DNA of 64,000 nt from Diphasiastrum complanatum (GCA_029204225.1 CM055092.1:28433859-28497858), one strand, 5' to 3'. Shown: positions 1 to 16,928, numbered from the stretch's first letter. Program-made: numbers and translations. Notes: generated from the letters alone by a model not told the origin.

Positions 1-835
1 TATAAGTAAACTGTTGCCTATGTGATCTTTCTAACAGAAAGGATGTCAAATTTGAGCTCCTACTTTAATCTGTAGTTTGTGACTTGCAATGTGGTTGGCA
101 ATTGCATAAGCAATGGATCATACATGTCTCTGGTCTCTAAACATAGAGAGCAATGTGGGTAGTGGAGGGAAATACAAAAAAACGTAACAAAATGCATAAG
201 CAATTCCCCTACTTCTGTTAGAAAACCAAATAAAATATATAAGCAATTCTGTTACTTGTGCTAGGGAGATATCATACAATAGACTATATAAGAAAAACAA
301 CCTCTTAATAGGACAATAGACATTTTTATATGTATATATACATATGCTTGATTATGGGTCACATTATAGAAATACTTTAAACTAATCATCCATATAGTCA
401 ATGCAAAGAACTCAAAAAATAGAGAAATATTGTTTTGTACATCACATGAATCGGAGCTCATACTTAGAAAATATTTAACTTAAAATAAAGTTAAGAAATT
501 CCGTCTTCGTTAAACTAAAATCAAATATTGTCATGCATATACTTGCTAGAATCAGCTCAAAGAATAAAAAAATTATAAAAGATTTTAAGAGTTTGAATCG
601 GAAAAGATTTTAAAAATTTGCATTTGATAAAATACCTTTTACAGCCTACTATTTGAATACTCACCATATCAAGATGATTTGCTTCATTATATCAAAGAAA
701 ATAGATATCATATAATCTAAGATCAAATATCACATTTTGGCATATCATTTGTCAGTAAAACTGGTCTCTAAATCCACCCGCTACAAACAAACTTCTTGTT
801 TCTCTACAGATGTGAACCTTTTTCATGTATGTCTT
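1..835. other. AT-rich DNA without recognisable gene
   Basis: The stretch is strongly AT-rich. Open frames on both strands are under 70 codons and have no recognisable domains. I see no RNA gene or clear repeat. Confidence 0.6.
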
Positions 836-839
836 AATG

Positions 840-3253
<2,414 letters not shown>

Positions 3254-3670
3254 TGTGAAAAAAATTAATTTTAGGACCTTTATAAGATCTACAAGAAAGA
3301 GAGTTTGCACACTCCAAAGAACTCATATTTTTGCACACAACAAAACTAGCTTTTGATCTTGGCAAGAGCTCTTATACACAAGATGCAATCTTCCATCAAA
3401 CACAAGCATTTAAGAGAGTATGAGTGAAAAACTAAGGCATTTATTAGCTTCAAAACATCTATCCAAATACAAGTGAAAAGTACAAAGGAATTCCTTGCTC
3501 TCAACGTCCCTCAACAAGACTAAATGAAGCTCCAAAATCAATCTCTCAAATTCTCAAAGAGAGTGTATATACAATGAGCTCTCCATCAAGCATATTATGT
3601 GAGCTGACATTTCACCTATTTTAAGCATTTGGTGAACCTTAGACTATGATTGGACCTCATAAGCCATCAT
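3254..3670 (-). repeat. Solo-LTR-like repeat, inverted copy of 18,240-18,689
   Basis: Read on the minus strand, this segment matches 18,240-18,689 over its whole length. Shared blocks include TTGTAGATCTT, AAGCTAGTTTTGTT, TTATTAGCTTCAAA and TAAATGAAGCTCC, seen here as complements. Both copies end with TTTCACA on the LTR strand. The end after the 18.9 kb copy is followed by a tRNA-primer-like sequence, which supports an LTR. No coding region lies next to this copy. Confidence 0.72.
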
Positions 3671-4908
3671 GATAAGAGTGATTGGACGAGGTGCACCACT
3701 TTCACGTTTGCTACCCTACAAGATAGGACACATGTTGACCCTTCATCAAGGTAAAGACCAAAATACCTATGCCAAATCATGCTTGAGATATGTACAAAAT
3801 GTGTGGTGGTTGTGGTCCAACCTCATGATGACACTTAGCATGCAAATTAACTAGCTAGCTTTTATCTATGTTCAAACTCCTCATTAAAAGAGGGCTAGTT
3901 AAGCAACATTATGCAACATAGATCTAACAACTCCTAGGGCTAATCTAAGCTTGATAGAAGATGCCTTAAGCAAGGGCTCAATAAGAAGATCAACCACACA
4001 AGATGATGTATCCACATGCTCCAAGATGATGTCTTTTAAACTTTTTCTCTCACAAAGTGATGTGCAACTTCGATATGTTTGCTCCTTGCATGAAATATGG
4101 GATTTGTTGCATGCCCTTGAGCTAAAATGTTGTGACACATAATGATGGGGATGTCTTCAGATTTGATGCACTTGAGCTCTACCCAAAGGATTTCCTCGGA
4201 TTTCCTTGGTTGTAATGGTGAGCACTTTATACTCGTCTAAAATTTCTATGATTAAATGCCAAATGTTTATATCTTGGGAGTGGAAATGTGTGCACACATG
4301 TTTCAACCTCATATCTAGAATATGCCCAATGTAAATTTAGGATATACCCAATGTACAACAAGCCACCAAGATAGCATAGCACTAGCATTGAGCAAAACGT
4401 TTCCTTTCTTTTTTTATGTACAAACATGTTGTCCAAGAAAGATCTACTGGAGCCATTGCTAGAACATGGGTGGCATGAGATGGACTCCGGAGGAGGTAAG
4501 ACCTGATCGGATGTGCATGGGATGCAATGCTTAAGCCAAGCCATCCATCCTGAAGTAATGGCCCTCACTATATCTGCCAATGAAACTGATCAAACGCTTC
4601 TTGAACCTTCAGCAAGCATGCAAGCCTTGTACTGATCCACTACTGTGGTAAACAATGGCATTGACTGCCTTTTATTGCTCCATCCCAAATCCATGTCCAA
4701 TAGTTCAATTGCTACCATCCAGGTCTCCTGCCTAATTTACATGAATGAGTTCTCCCTTGACCTTCAAAATTACATCAGCCACATGCTCGTACCTGAGAGA
4801 ATGATTTGTGGTCTTCCTGCAGTATCTCTCAAATAATAGGCTTATCAGCATAAATAGATCCAACCATAATGTACATCTAACTCCATATGCCTTGAATTGT
4901 AGCCCAAA
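3671..4908. other. Intergenic DNA downstream of the F-box gene
   Basis: Short frames only, with no recognised domain. The 3' end and poly(A) signal of the F-box transcript should lie here. AATAAA-like sequences occur, but none stands out enough to call. Confidence 0.5.
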
Positions 4909-6117
4909 TCAAACCAAGGCAGCAGCATCCAACAGGGATGCCTCACAAGCCAACATATTGGGCAACCCAAATGCAGATCTCCAGACTGGCGGACTGGTAC
5001 GCTTGCGTCTCATCAGATTCCTCGAGCTCATCAAGTACTCGGGAACCCAGTACCAGGCTTGCACCGACAGATTATAAACAAGTGGCTCGCGGATGCTTTT
5101 GTTGGATGAACGGGGAACGCTTGTGAAGTAGATAAGGTCTCCCTGACCAACAAAATAGAGAGAATTCCCATAGTTTTTTTCCAGGTAGGCATCTTGCAGT
5201 GCTGTGGGCATACACTCCATTTCCTCCCATACACTGTCCAGTATGCTCAGCTTCCAGATGCCGATCCTCACAATCTTGCCTCCTTCTCCCTCTTGCAAGC
5301 TTCTTGTGACCGCTCCCACCATCAACACCTCTCCCTTGTGCTCAAGCAAGCGGGTGCATTCGACAGAAGAGTCAATCATCGTTCCGGGATCCATCCAGAT
5401 CCCTGCCCGCACATCGTAGATCACCACCCGTTTTGGGTTCTTTGCAAGGCAGTAAAGGAGCCCATCACGGATCGGGCGAGATATGCTGAACTCAACAACG
5501 GACGGCAAGTCCATGGACGTAGTCGTCCATTCATTTGAGATAGAATCATATGTGTCAAGCGTTCTATAGAATCCTTCTACGAGAATTCTAAATCCTCCAG
5601 TTGATGGATCCATCACTATAGCCTGAAAGCGCTCATGTAAATCCTCCGGATCATCAGCTTCATGTGAGAAGAAGCGGCTAGGAGGAGGAGGCAGCATTTT
5701 CTTGCAACCAGTGAAGGGGTTGCAGATCCACACGGTAGAGCCCTGGAAGACCTTTCTATTCACTGTTGCAAAGCAGAGGATGCTTCCAACCGATGCGACC
5801 AACACCCTCGTTCTGTTGCTATCGTCCAGCTTCAAAGCCAGCCTGTGCCACTGCTCATCTGCAGGATCATAGCCTGCGAGCCAATGCCTCTGCCTGGAAG
5901 CGCTGCCCTTGGCCGCCAGGAACACAAACCATGGCTTCCTGGAGGGAAGCATCAAAGACCTCAGATCCTGCAGCTCCTGGGAATGCACGATGGATCGCCA
6001 TTGCTTGCAGACACAGCAAAGCCTTGCCTGGGCAGCGAGAGGGAGCCTGACCAGTATCAGGCTCACCACTTCCTCTGGAAGATTGCTCCATGACCGCTCC
6101 TCCTCAGCCGAGCATGC

Positions 6118-6120
<3 letters not shown>
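4909..6120 (-). CDS. F-box protein, kelch/FBA-type C-terminus
   Basis: The frame is a single-exon, uninterrupted 403 codons. Residues about 10-50 form an F-box (NLPEEVVSLILVRLPL, then CCVCKQWRSIV), the segment that binds SKP1 in SCF ubiquitin ligases. The remainder has kelch-like or F-box-associated repeats: WLAGYDP, WICNPFTG, a GGFRILV strand, YDSISNEW, VVIYDVRAGIW and VYNLSVQAWYWVP. This fits a plant F-box/kelch protein that selects a target for ubiquitination, probably in cytosol or nucleus. The ATG at 6120-6118 is the first in frame and lies directly at the end of a (GA)n tract. No transit peptide is evident. The target is unknown, and kelch and FBA types cannot be separated by eye. Confidence 0.9.
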
Positions 6121-6177
<57 letters not shown>

Positions 6178-6186
6178 GTATAAATA
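6121..6186 (-). promoter_or_regulatory. GA-tract leader and TATA box of the F-box gene
   Basis: A 55-base CT run on the plus strand (6121-6175) is a GA run on the coding strand and touches the ATG. Just upstream is TATTTATA (6179-6186, minus strand). A start site about 30 bases beyond it would fall inside the GA run, so the leader could be almost pure GA. The promoter role is inference; the sequence arrangement is directly visible. Confidence 0.5.
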
Positions 6187-6991
6187 TCAGCTGCTCTTAT
6201 GGATAAGATTTGCGGTGACGGCTCCATATAAAACCGAGGGGTATAATTTATATAAAGCTGAAGGTGTCAAAAAAGAGTATCTCCATAATTTTGGTCCGTT
6301 GAGACACCTTTTATCATCACACCTCATACTCACCTAATGGATTCTTTGTGCTCATTACGCCCAATTTTTAGGCTTTTTAAAAAGCATAAAATGTCATTGA
6401 ATTTTTTTTTTTTTAATTTTAAAATTTTGAAGCACATTTCAAACGCGCATCAGACTGCGCATCAGTCCGCGTCAGATTGTGCGCATCATACTACCACGTG
6501 GCAATTTTTCATTGGTCCAAAAAAAACCACAGTGTTGATTATGCTTTGTAAATGGCATGTGGAAAAGTCAAAGACTCCATTACGCAATGGAAAGAGCCGG
6601 GCACAAGCCATTCTGCCCGGTAAGGATTTCTAAAAAAATTTGGGCGAGGCCCAGACATAATACGTTTTGGCCTTGCCAAGCCAACACAAAAGACACACAC
6701 CCATTGGTTGCCAAAAGAAACCTTTATCAAAATATTGATAAAAGCTTACAAAATTTCAGATTTACTTTTATAAGTTTCCAAAACTTCCTTGTTTATACAC
6801 TTGTTGGTTAAGTCAAGCCCAGTTTCAAGATTTTAGGTTTTTACCCTAGACTTAGGATAAATGAATGATTTCCAATTTGGAGTTTTGGGAACTACAACTA
6901 TATTTTAAGATTGGAGAATAAAATTGCACTTTTTAATAGAGTCTAGTAGTCTAGGATTGTGCTCCCTATAAATTGCTCATGGCCCATAGAA

Positions 6992-7062
6992 AAATGCATC
7001 AAAGGGCTTCAACATGGTACCAAAGAAACTTTGAAGTCAAGCTAACCAATTGAGCCAACTCT
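6992..7062 (-). repeat. tRNA-derived SINE-like repeat, copy 1
   Basis: The minus strand reads GTTGGCTCAATTGGTTAGC, an A-box-like promoter element, then CAAAGTTTCTTTGG, then GTTGAAGCC, a weak B-box. The same order and spacing recur at 28,101, 40,323 and 40,440. Its body is degenerate relative to the 28.1 kb copy. Confidence 0.6.
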
Positions 7063-9769
<2,707 letters not shown>

Positions 9770-10135
9770 AGATCTAACCGTTTACGGCGGTTGATATTCA
9801 AATAGACGCTCTGTTTCGAGGATTGAATATTTTTGTTCGCGAATTATTCGTGATAGTCCATCTCTTTGTTACAGCTTCGAGTTTCGCGAATTGTTTGCAA
9901 CACTTGTCTCTTTGCCACATTTTCATATTTCGCGAATTGTTCGCGACAGATGACAATGTTTGAGCTTGAAGAAGAATCTAGAATATTTCACGAATTGTTC
10001 GCGACAATTTCACGACAGATGGACTTTGAACAAGAAACAAAATATTTCATGACAAGATTCTGTTTGCAAATCTTTCGAGCTTCAACAAAAAACCACAAGC
10101 TTCTACAAGAAACTGTTTCACGAATCTTTCGAGTT
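9770..10135. repeat. Degenerate array of a TTCGCGAATTGTTCGCGA motif
   Basis: The palindrome-like motif TTCGCGAATTGTTCGCGA and variants (TTCACGAATTGTTCGCGA, TTCGCGAATTATTCGTGA, TTTCACGAATCTTTCGAG) recur at irregular spacing of about 45-70 bases. The array directly follows the broken end of the minus-strand Copia frame. It could be that element's LTR or an unrelated repeat. Confidence 0.55.
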
Positions 10136-11067
10136 TTAAGATTTTGTAGGTTTTGAATTCGATTCTGATTTGACCTTGTCTATTGGAATTCGAGCTAGTG
10201 ATTCGAGTTTGTCAGGTACTCGAACTTGACCTCCCTCTGAAACTGGTAATTCTCTTTCATCTTTTGCTTGTTTTACTTCTGTCATCGTTGGTAGCTTATA
10301 ATAGTTTTTGAGAATTTCATAGCCGACTAGATCACTATCTGCTATGTATTTCAACTCATCAAATTTAACATCTCGAACAACTTTTATTCTGCAAGTTTCA
10401 GGTACATAGACACGATAATATGACGAATGTAACTCAAATCCTACCAAAAAACCTTGTTCTATCTTTTCATCGAGTTTCTTTCTCAACTTGTCTGGTATGT
10501 GCATATACACTGCGCATCCGAATATCCGAACATGTGCAAGATTTAGCTTCGGCTTCCACCATGTCTCATGAGGAGTTTGATCCGGTATTCGAGATTTCAG
10601 AATACGATTCTGAAGATAATTCGATGTGGCCACTGCTTCTGCCCACAACTGTTTTGGTGCATTTGCATGAGCCATCATACACCTAGCAGCTTCTATAAGT
10701 GTATGATTCCTTTGTTCAGCTATTCCATTTTGCTGAGGTGTGTATGATGCAGTCTTCATATGCATAATACCTTGATCAGTATAGTAAGCTTTGAATTCGT
10801 TGGAAATGTACTCACCTTTACGATCTGTGCGAATCTACTTCAACTTATTGCTTGTCTGCTTCTTAGTCCAATTCATATACTCAACGAATTTCTCGAAAGC
10901 TTCAGATTTTGTATGTATAAAGTATACCACAGCGAACTTGCTGAAGTCATCAATAAATGTTATGAAGTACTTTGCATCACCCAACAACAATACTCCGATT
11001 GGTCCACAAATATTTGAATGCACAATTTCAAGTACCTTAGTTGCTTTATAAACATTTTTATTGAAAG
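10136..11067 (-). pseudogene. Old Copia element, integrase part (3' portion)
   Basis: The minus strand encodes a Copia integrase. The segment HSNICGPIG, then FITFIDDFSKF (first catalytic Asp), is at 10,835-11,067. The segment AEQRNHTLIEAARCMM, with the catalytic Glu, starts near 10,765. Next comes the post-integrase domain, with RIFGCAVYMHIPDK and GFLVGFE. The frame ends at 10,136 in the linker before reverse transcriptase, and RT and RNase H are absent. The two frames are broken near 10,800. The rest of this element lies at 15,935-16,927, separated by a younger Copia insertion. Confidence 0.85.
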
Positions 11068-11341
11068 AGTTAGAATTAAAGTAGAATCAATGTGCTACTG
11101 TACTGTGGGTCCTATCAATTGATAAGGATCAGTTTGCCTTGCCACGATGCAAGTCGACGAGACACGTGTCCCGTCAACGGCAACCTGGGTCATGCATGGG
11201 TTGCTTGAGTGAACAACTATATGTACAGTGTAATTTCATTTTGAGAAATACAGTTGCTATGTGAGCTTGCTGTGGAGAGTGTTTTCTGTCTATGTTATTG
11301 TGTAGCATGATCTGTGTTCCTGTTCGAAGCAAATTCTAAGT
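11068..11341 (+). repeat. 5' LTR of the Copia element
   Basis: It pairs with 15,662-15,934. Short inverted ends TTAGAATT and AATTCTAA are visible. The first base pair here is AG rather than the TG of the 3' LTR, so the 5' terminus has mutated. Confidence 0.9.
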
Positions 11342-11353
11342 TGGTATCAGAGC
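11342..11353 (+). promoter_or_regulatory. Primer-binding site (initiator tRNA-Met type)
   Basis: TGGTATCAGAGC follows the 5' LTR directly. This is the usual plant Copia site, complementary to the 3' end of initiator methionine tRNA. Confidence 0.9.
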
Positions 11354-12247
11354 CGTATAGGGAGTGTACACAGTACAACATCGTCGTTGAAGAGAGCTTC
11401 GGGAGAACTTCTTCTGAGAGTTCGGAGTTTATGGTGGGTTGAAGACGGAAGGAGAACCACTGGTGCAGAGAGTTTGGCACACAGAAGCTTGGTGAGCTTG
11501 AGAATGTGTGAGGATTCAGAGACAATGGTTGTCGGCTGAATCAGAACCTCAGCATAGCTCGCGCGCGACTAACGGGGCCAGCAGTGTAGTGTAAGGAAAA
11601 GCATAGTGGCTGCTTGAGGTAGCTTCAGCGCGTAGAAAGAGGGAAAACTGTCCGTTCATAAAGATTGAGGATCAACGGCCGTGATTGATTTCTCGGGGAG
11701 TGATCTAGACCGTGGATGTGAAGTGACTGTTGGATGACAACTTAAAGAGCCCATGAAAGGTTGAAGGGTCTTGAAGTGTATTTTGGCCTTCAACTTCATT
11801 AAAAATTTTCAAAGTGAAATTTGAGTTGGGTCCCTTCACAAGTGAAGAGTGAAGTTTCTTCAAGGTGAAGAAACGGTTCAAAAACAAGGAAAATCCCTAT
11901 TTTTGGGTCCTTTGCCCGTTTCGACCCAAACGAAAGACTATAACCTCCAAACGAAGGGCACCCGGACTGTACCTGCAAGTACGATACAACAAAACAGAGT
12001 GACTGCAGCGGAGAAAGTGTTCAGAGTGCACCAAAAGTGATTTCACCATTCCACTGGGCACATTGTTGGGAGTTGACGACTGAGTGCATTTTGGAAGGCG
12101 ACGCCGATTTGGCTTTCAAATTGGTGGAAAAGCGGTGAGTGGCCTGGTAAGGGAAAAAGTGAAGGTCATTATTTTCAACTTCTGACATCACTGTTGGCCT
12201 CGACATACTATTTTTAGCCTACGACAAAAGTTTCAAGCAGTTTTGTG

Positions 12248-12943
12248 ATGGCAAACATGGGAGAATTCATTTTGAGTGAAAGTAGCAAATTGGACGGGAT
12301 TTCCAACTATGCAGTGCGGAAATTCAAAATGAAAAACATACTGATGGAGAAAGACATGTGGGAAGTCATCACAGGTGATGAGAGAAGGCCGCCAAATGAA
12401 ACAGATATCAAAGTCATCTTCATATCTGCATTGTCATCTAATCAAGATGATCAGACGTGGTATATTGACTCGGGAGCCACAAGACACATGACAGGTAACA
12501 AGAATTGGTTCAGTAGCTTGAAAGTGTTGGATAATGGAACGTTCGTTTCACAAGCAAATGGTGATGTGTGCAAGATTAAGGGGATAGACACTGTTTCAAT
12601 CCAACTACCTGATGGCAAAAGCAGGATGATCAGGGAGGTACTTTACGTACCAGTTTTGAGAACAAATCTACTTTTTGTTGGAGTCATTATTGATCAAAAG
12701 TTGAAAGTAGAATTTGCCCATGATCGTTGCTTTGTGAAGGATGTGAACCAAAAGTTCAAAGTTATTGCGGATGGAGTAAGGGAGCCCAATACAAAATTGT
12801 ATAGGTTGAATGCTACAATCAAGGGGCAACATGGACTCATATCGTCCATTCCATCGCAAACTGAGTTGTGGCATAAGAGGCTTGGTCACTTGAAGTTGGG
12901 AAGCCTCAGTATATGGGAAGTAGCATCGAGAGAAGTTCAATAA
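12248..12943 (+). pseudogene. Copia gag stub, protease and pre-integrase domain
   Basis: The ATG at 12,248 starts a short gag N-terminus (KLDGISNYAVRKFKMKN, then WEVITGD). This jumps directly to the protease region near 12,410, so most of gag and its zinc knuckle are deleted. The protease active site reads YIDSGATRHMTG near 12,460-12,500. The pre-integrase motif LWHKRLGHL follows. The zinc-binding part after it is shortened, and the frame stops at 12,943. Between 11,354 and 12,247 is untranslated leader without other features. Confidence 0.88.
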
Positions 12944-12970
12944 AGGGGGTGTTGCAAGGGCAAAAACATC

Positions 12971-13683
12971 ATGGATTTGATCCACACAAATTTATGTGGG
13001 TCTATGAGGACCATGTCCTTAGGTAAAGCCTTCTATTTCATGACCTTTATTGATGATATGTCATGTAAGACGTGGATCTACTTCTTGAAGAAAAAATCAG
13101 ATGCATTTGACAATTTCAAGAGCTTCAAAGCATTGGTCAAAAATCAGATAGGTAGGAAGATCAAAGTCCTAAGATCAGATAGTGGAGGTGAGTACAAGTC
13201 TAATGACGTCAATGATCTTTGTGGTCAATGTGGGATTAAAAGACAATTTACACAAGCTCATATTCTCACTCTCAATGGTGTAGCTGAGCGCAAGAATCGT
13301 ACAATTGTGAAAAGTGTCAGATCTATGCTAGCCGAGATGAAACTACCAGAAGATTTTTGGTTAGAAGCATGTAGTACGACAGTCTATCTTCAAAATAGAA
13401 GTCCTACCATTGCCATACCAAAGATAACACCTGAGGAAGCATTCACGAAGAAAAAGCCAAAGCTGAACCACTTGTGAATCTTTGGATGTAAGGCCTTTGT
13501 ACACATGCCTAAGGAAGAGAGACGTAAACTTGATGTAAAAGCTATCAAGTATATATTCCTAGGATATGATGAACGTGTGAAGGGCTACAGATGTTTTGAT
13601 CCAGTGGAAAACAAAATCCATGTAAGTCGTGATGTTATCTTTGATGAATCCAAGATGTATGAAGACGAGGATCTGAGAAGATA
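12971..13683 (+). pseudogene. Copia integrase
   Basis: The DDE core is readable: FIDDMS (first Asp), LRSDSGGEY (second Asp) and NGVAERKNR (Glu). A stop at 13,475-13,477 interrupts the frame just before IFGCKAFVHMPKEERRKLD. After that the same frame continues to about 13,683 through FLGYDE and HVSRDVIFDE. The following linker to 13,980 is the part shared with the 1.07 kb fragment. Confidence 0.88.
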
Positions 13684-13983
13684 GATACATCTAGTGGGAA
13701 AGATGGTATAGTGAGGATACCTTCTGATGATGATCCATTCATTGACCTTCCAAGTGATGAACATGAGGATACATCTCAAGATACTACTACTCAACCCCAA
13801 GAAACAGGTTGGAGAGGTAGAGATAAACTTTTTGGTGCAAGAAGGATTGAAGTTGCAGGTGACAAACGCAAGGAGAAGGATGTACCGTGGGATACATTTT
13901 CACTAGGAAGCCGATCACCTGACAAGAAGCTCCCTAAGTGGTTTGAGAGATTGGAGAGCCATGACATGGATGACTTTCCATGA

Positions 13984-14853
13984 TCATCTAGCCAGAGAGA
14001 GCTACGAAGATCAACAAGAGAGAAGACACAACCTGAAAGGTATGAAGCAAATTATGCTCTCTTATCTAGCATTATTCATAGCAAAGAACCTTCGACTTAT
14101 GGTGAAGCGAAGGATGATGACATTTGGGTCAAGGCCATGGGAGAGGAGATGGAGTCAATTGCTAAGCATAACACATGGGACTTAGTAGAAACAGCGGTTG
14201 GCAAGAAACCCATTGGTTGCAAATGGGTATACATGACTAAGTACCATGCAAATGAAAGTATAGCAAAGCACAAGGCAAGATTGGTGATCAAAGGTTATGC
14301 ACAAAGTAAAGGCATCGACTATGAGGAGACCTTTGTGCCAGTATGTAAGTGGAATACTCTACGTCTACTTGTTGCTTTAACTTCACATTTTGGTTGGCCT
14401 TTGCATCAGATGGATGTGAAATCTGCTTTTCTAAATGGTGAGTTAGAAGAAGAGGTGTTCATGGATCAAGCTGAAGGCTTTGTAGCGAAGGGACGGGAAA
14501 ATAAAGTATGTCGCTTGAAGAAAGCGCTTTATGGTCTTAAACAGGCACCACATGCGTGGTATAGTAGGATTGATGCCTACTTTCGTTCAAAGGGGATGGT
14601 CAGAACACATTCTGATCCAAATCTATATGTCTTATGCTTTGATGGTATGGTTGCTTTGATTGCTCTTTATGTTGATGACTTGATTATTACGAAAAATAAT
14701 CAAGAGATGATAGACATGATCAAGAAAGACCTCATGGAACAATTCGAGATGACAGATCTCAACCTGATGCATTATTGCCTTGGAGTGGCAAAAAGGACAC
14801 AAAGTGGGTTTAACACAGGTGAAGTATGTCAAAGAGTTGCTATACATGTATAG
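13984..14853 (+). pseudogene. Copia reverse transcriptase
   Basis: It opens after a stop at 13,981 and reads through [65 protein letters not shown] and the catalytic LYVDDLI. A frameshift near 14,785 moves the remaining sequence to another frame. The catalytic core is otherwise complete. Confidence 0.9.
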
Positions 14854-15607
14854 ATTGCAGGATTGCAAACTAGTGAATACTCCTATTGAACCAGGTAAAA
14901 AGCTTTCTAAGCTTGATGAGTCACAGTCATTTGATGTTATGTTGTATAGGCAGTTAGTAGGTAGCTTGATTTACCTTACCACGACTAGACCAGATATATG
15001 CTATGATGTTGGCATTGTAAGTCAGTTTATGGCAGCACCTACGAAAACGCATTGGAAGGCAGCTAAACACATTTTGCATTATGTGAAAGGCACTTCAGAC
15101 TATGGCTTGATTTACAGGAAGCATGATGGTTTACTTGAGTTGTGTGGCTATGTGGATGCGGATTGGGAAGGTGACTATGATGATCGTAGATCCACCACAG
15201 GGTATGTATTTCAGTTTTGTGGTAGTTGCTTTTTCTGGTCTACTAAGAAGCAAAGTACAATTGCTCTATCCACCACAGAAGCAAAGTATAAGGCAATGTG
15301 TAGTGCAACACAAGAAGCTATATGGTTGAGACAAATCTTGGAAGAAGTTGGCATGAAGTAGAAAAATCCCACGACATTACATAGTGACAATCAGAGTGGC
15401 ATTCAGCTAGCAAAGAATCCAGTGTTCCACGTGAGAACTAAACACATTGAGATTCTGGATCACTTTATACGTGAGAGGTTGCTGAGTCGTGAAATTCACG
15501 TTGTTCATTGTAGCACAGAAGAACAACTAGCTGATATTTTAAGTCACTTGTTGGAAAAAAAATTTGATAAGTTTAGATCAAAGCTCTCTGTACTTAAAGT
15601 TTGTTGA
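14780..15607 (+). pseudogene. Copia reverse transcriptase end and RNase H
   Basis: It continues from the frameshift with YRQLVGSLIYLTTTRPDI. RNase H follows: YVDADWEGD, ALSTTEAKY, a stop at 15,359-15,361, then HSDNQSGIQLAKNP, FHVRTKHIEI and the terminal EEQLADIL. The acidic residues of the active site are present. The frame ends at 15,607, about 55 bases before the 3' LTR. Confidence 0.9.
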
Positions 15608-15651
15608 CTTTAAAGCTATGTATATGACTGTATAAAAAGTAGACTCTACTT

Positions 15652-15934
15652 TAAGGGAGAGTGTTAGAATTAAAGTAGAATAATTGTGCTACTGTACTGT
15701 GGGTCCTATCAGTTGACAAGGATCAGTTGGCCTCGCCACAAGGCAAGTCGACGGGACACGCGTCCCGTCAATGGCAACCTGGGTCATGCATGGGTTGCCT
15801 GAGTGAACAACTATATGTACATGTAATTTCATTTTGAAAAATATAGTTGCTATGTGAGCTTGATGTGGAGAGTGTTTTCTGTCTGTGTTACTGCATAGCA
15901 TGATCTGTGTTCCTGTTCGAAGCAAATTCTAAGT
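15652..15934 (+). repeat. Polypurine tract and 3' LTR of the Copia element
   Basis: A purine run AAGGGAGAG stands just before the LTR, which starts TGTTAGAATT at 15,662 and ends at 15,934. The target duplication GAAAG follows at 15,935-15,939. Confidence 0.9.
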
Positions 15935-16927
15935 GAAAGGTGTTCTACTCATCTTGCCTTTAAGACAAGATTCACAAGTAGTTCAAAGATCCCTACTTTT
16001 GATTTCGACTCCTTCAATTCTCTGACTTTTGTTGGCTTGGTACAAGGCTTCCATGTTCATGTGACATAGCCTCTTGTGCCATAGAATATCGGTTGATTCT
16101 TGAGTTTGATTCGCTTGTTCGATTCGAGTTCGAATATTCAAGTGATACAAATTTCCTTCTCTGTTGCCTTTAGCAACTAGGTTATCAGAATATTCATTGA
16201 ACAGTTTACAAGAGTTCTTGAAGGTTATTGACATGTCTGTATCGACTATCTTAGCTACAAATAGAAGATCTTTGTCAAGAGTAGGGACATAGAGAACTTC
16301 CTCCAGTTTCTTGTCACCCTGATTCGTGTCTAGCCATAGTACACCAGTTCCATCAACTACGTGCTTAGAACCATCTCCAAGTATAATGAATCTCGAATAG
16401 TTCGTCTTCTTGTACTTAGACAATATTTGTTTCGAGGAAACAGAATGTGAGGTGGCTTTCGAATCAAGTACTACTGCTCAAGTTTTTGAATTTGTTGAAC
16501 ATCATAGATCAGCCCTAACATAAGCTGCTGAGTTCCTTGTTGTCCTGTCTTCGTTGCTCTGGAGCATTCTTCTTTGTCTTCGACATAGTTTGAATTTGAA
16601 GGTTCGCTTCGATTCTGCTCCTTTTTGTTTCTACGATTCTGATAACAGTCTACTGCTGCATGACCTCATTTATGACAATGAATGCATTCAATCTTTGGAT
16701 TTAACCAACACTTATCTTCTATGTGACCTGATCTTTTGCATCTGTTGCAGATCCTCAAGCAAGGGAATAAATCTTCTATAATAGCCAACCAGTCTAAGGA
16801 ATAGTCGAAGTGAATCTCAATTTTCGATACTTCTAAACATTTTGAATTAGATTCTTTGAACCACTGCATAAAATCTTTTTTATTAATAAAATCACTTTTG
16901 ATCTCCGGCAACAGTGCCAAAATTAGA
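15935..16927 (-). pseudogene. Old Copia element, gag-protease part (5' portion)
   Basis: On the minus strand, a gag remnant has two zinc knuckles. The first is CNRCKRSGHIEDKC; the second, CIHC...GHAAVDC, holds a stop. A protease follows whose active site reads LDSKATSHS: the catalytic Asp is kept, but the usual Gly of DSGAT is Lys. Then comes pre-integrase LWHKRLCHMNMEAL with CESCLKGK. Its last codons adjoin the target duplication, and reading continues at 11,067. A GA run precedes gag (16,929-16,951). Stops and a substituted active site mark it as dead. Confidence 0.85.
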
Positions 16928-16928
16928 A

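Larger units (their letters stand above)
11068..15934 (+). mobile_element. Ty1/Copia LTR retrotransposon, younger insertion
   Basis: Flanking LTRs of 274 and 273 bases, a PBS at 11,342, a polypurine tract at 15,652-15,661 and a five-base duplication GAAAG (11,063-11,067 and 15,935-15,939) define the element. The order protease, integrase, reverse transcriptase, RNase H is the Copia order. The LTRs differ at roughly twenty positions, so it is not a recent insert. Several frameshifts and stops, plus a large gag deletion, make it non-autonomous. It is inserted in antisense inside an older Copia. Confidence 0.93.

Noticed and set aside
9866-10156. Open frame of 96 codons rich in Phe, Arg and Ser
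   Set aside because: It lies over the TTCGCGA repeat array, and its apparent repeats come from the DNA motif.
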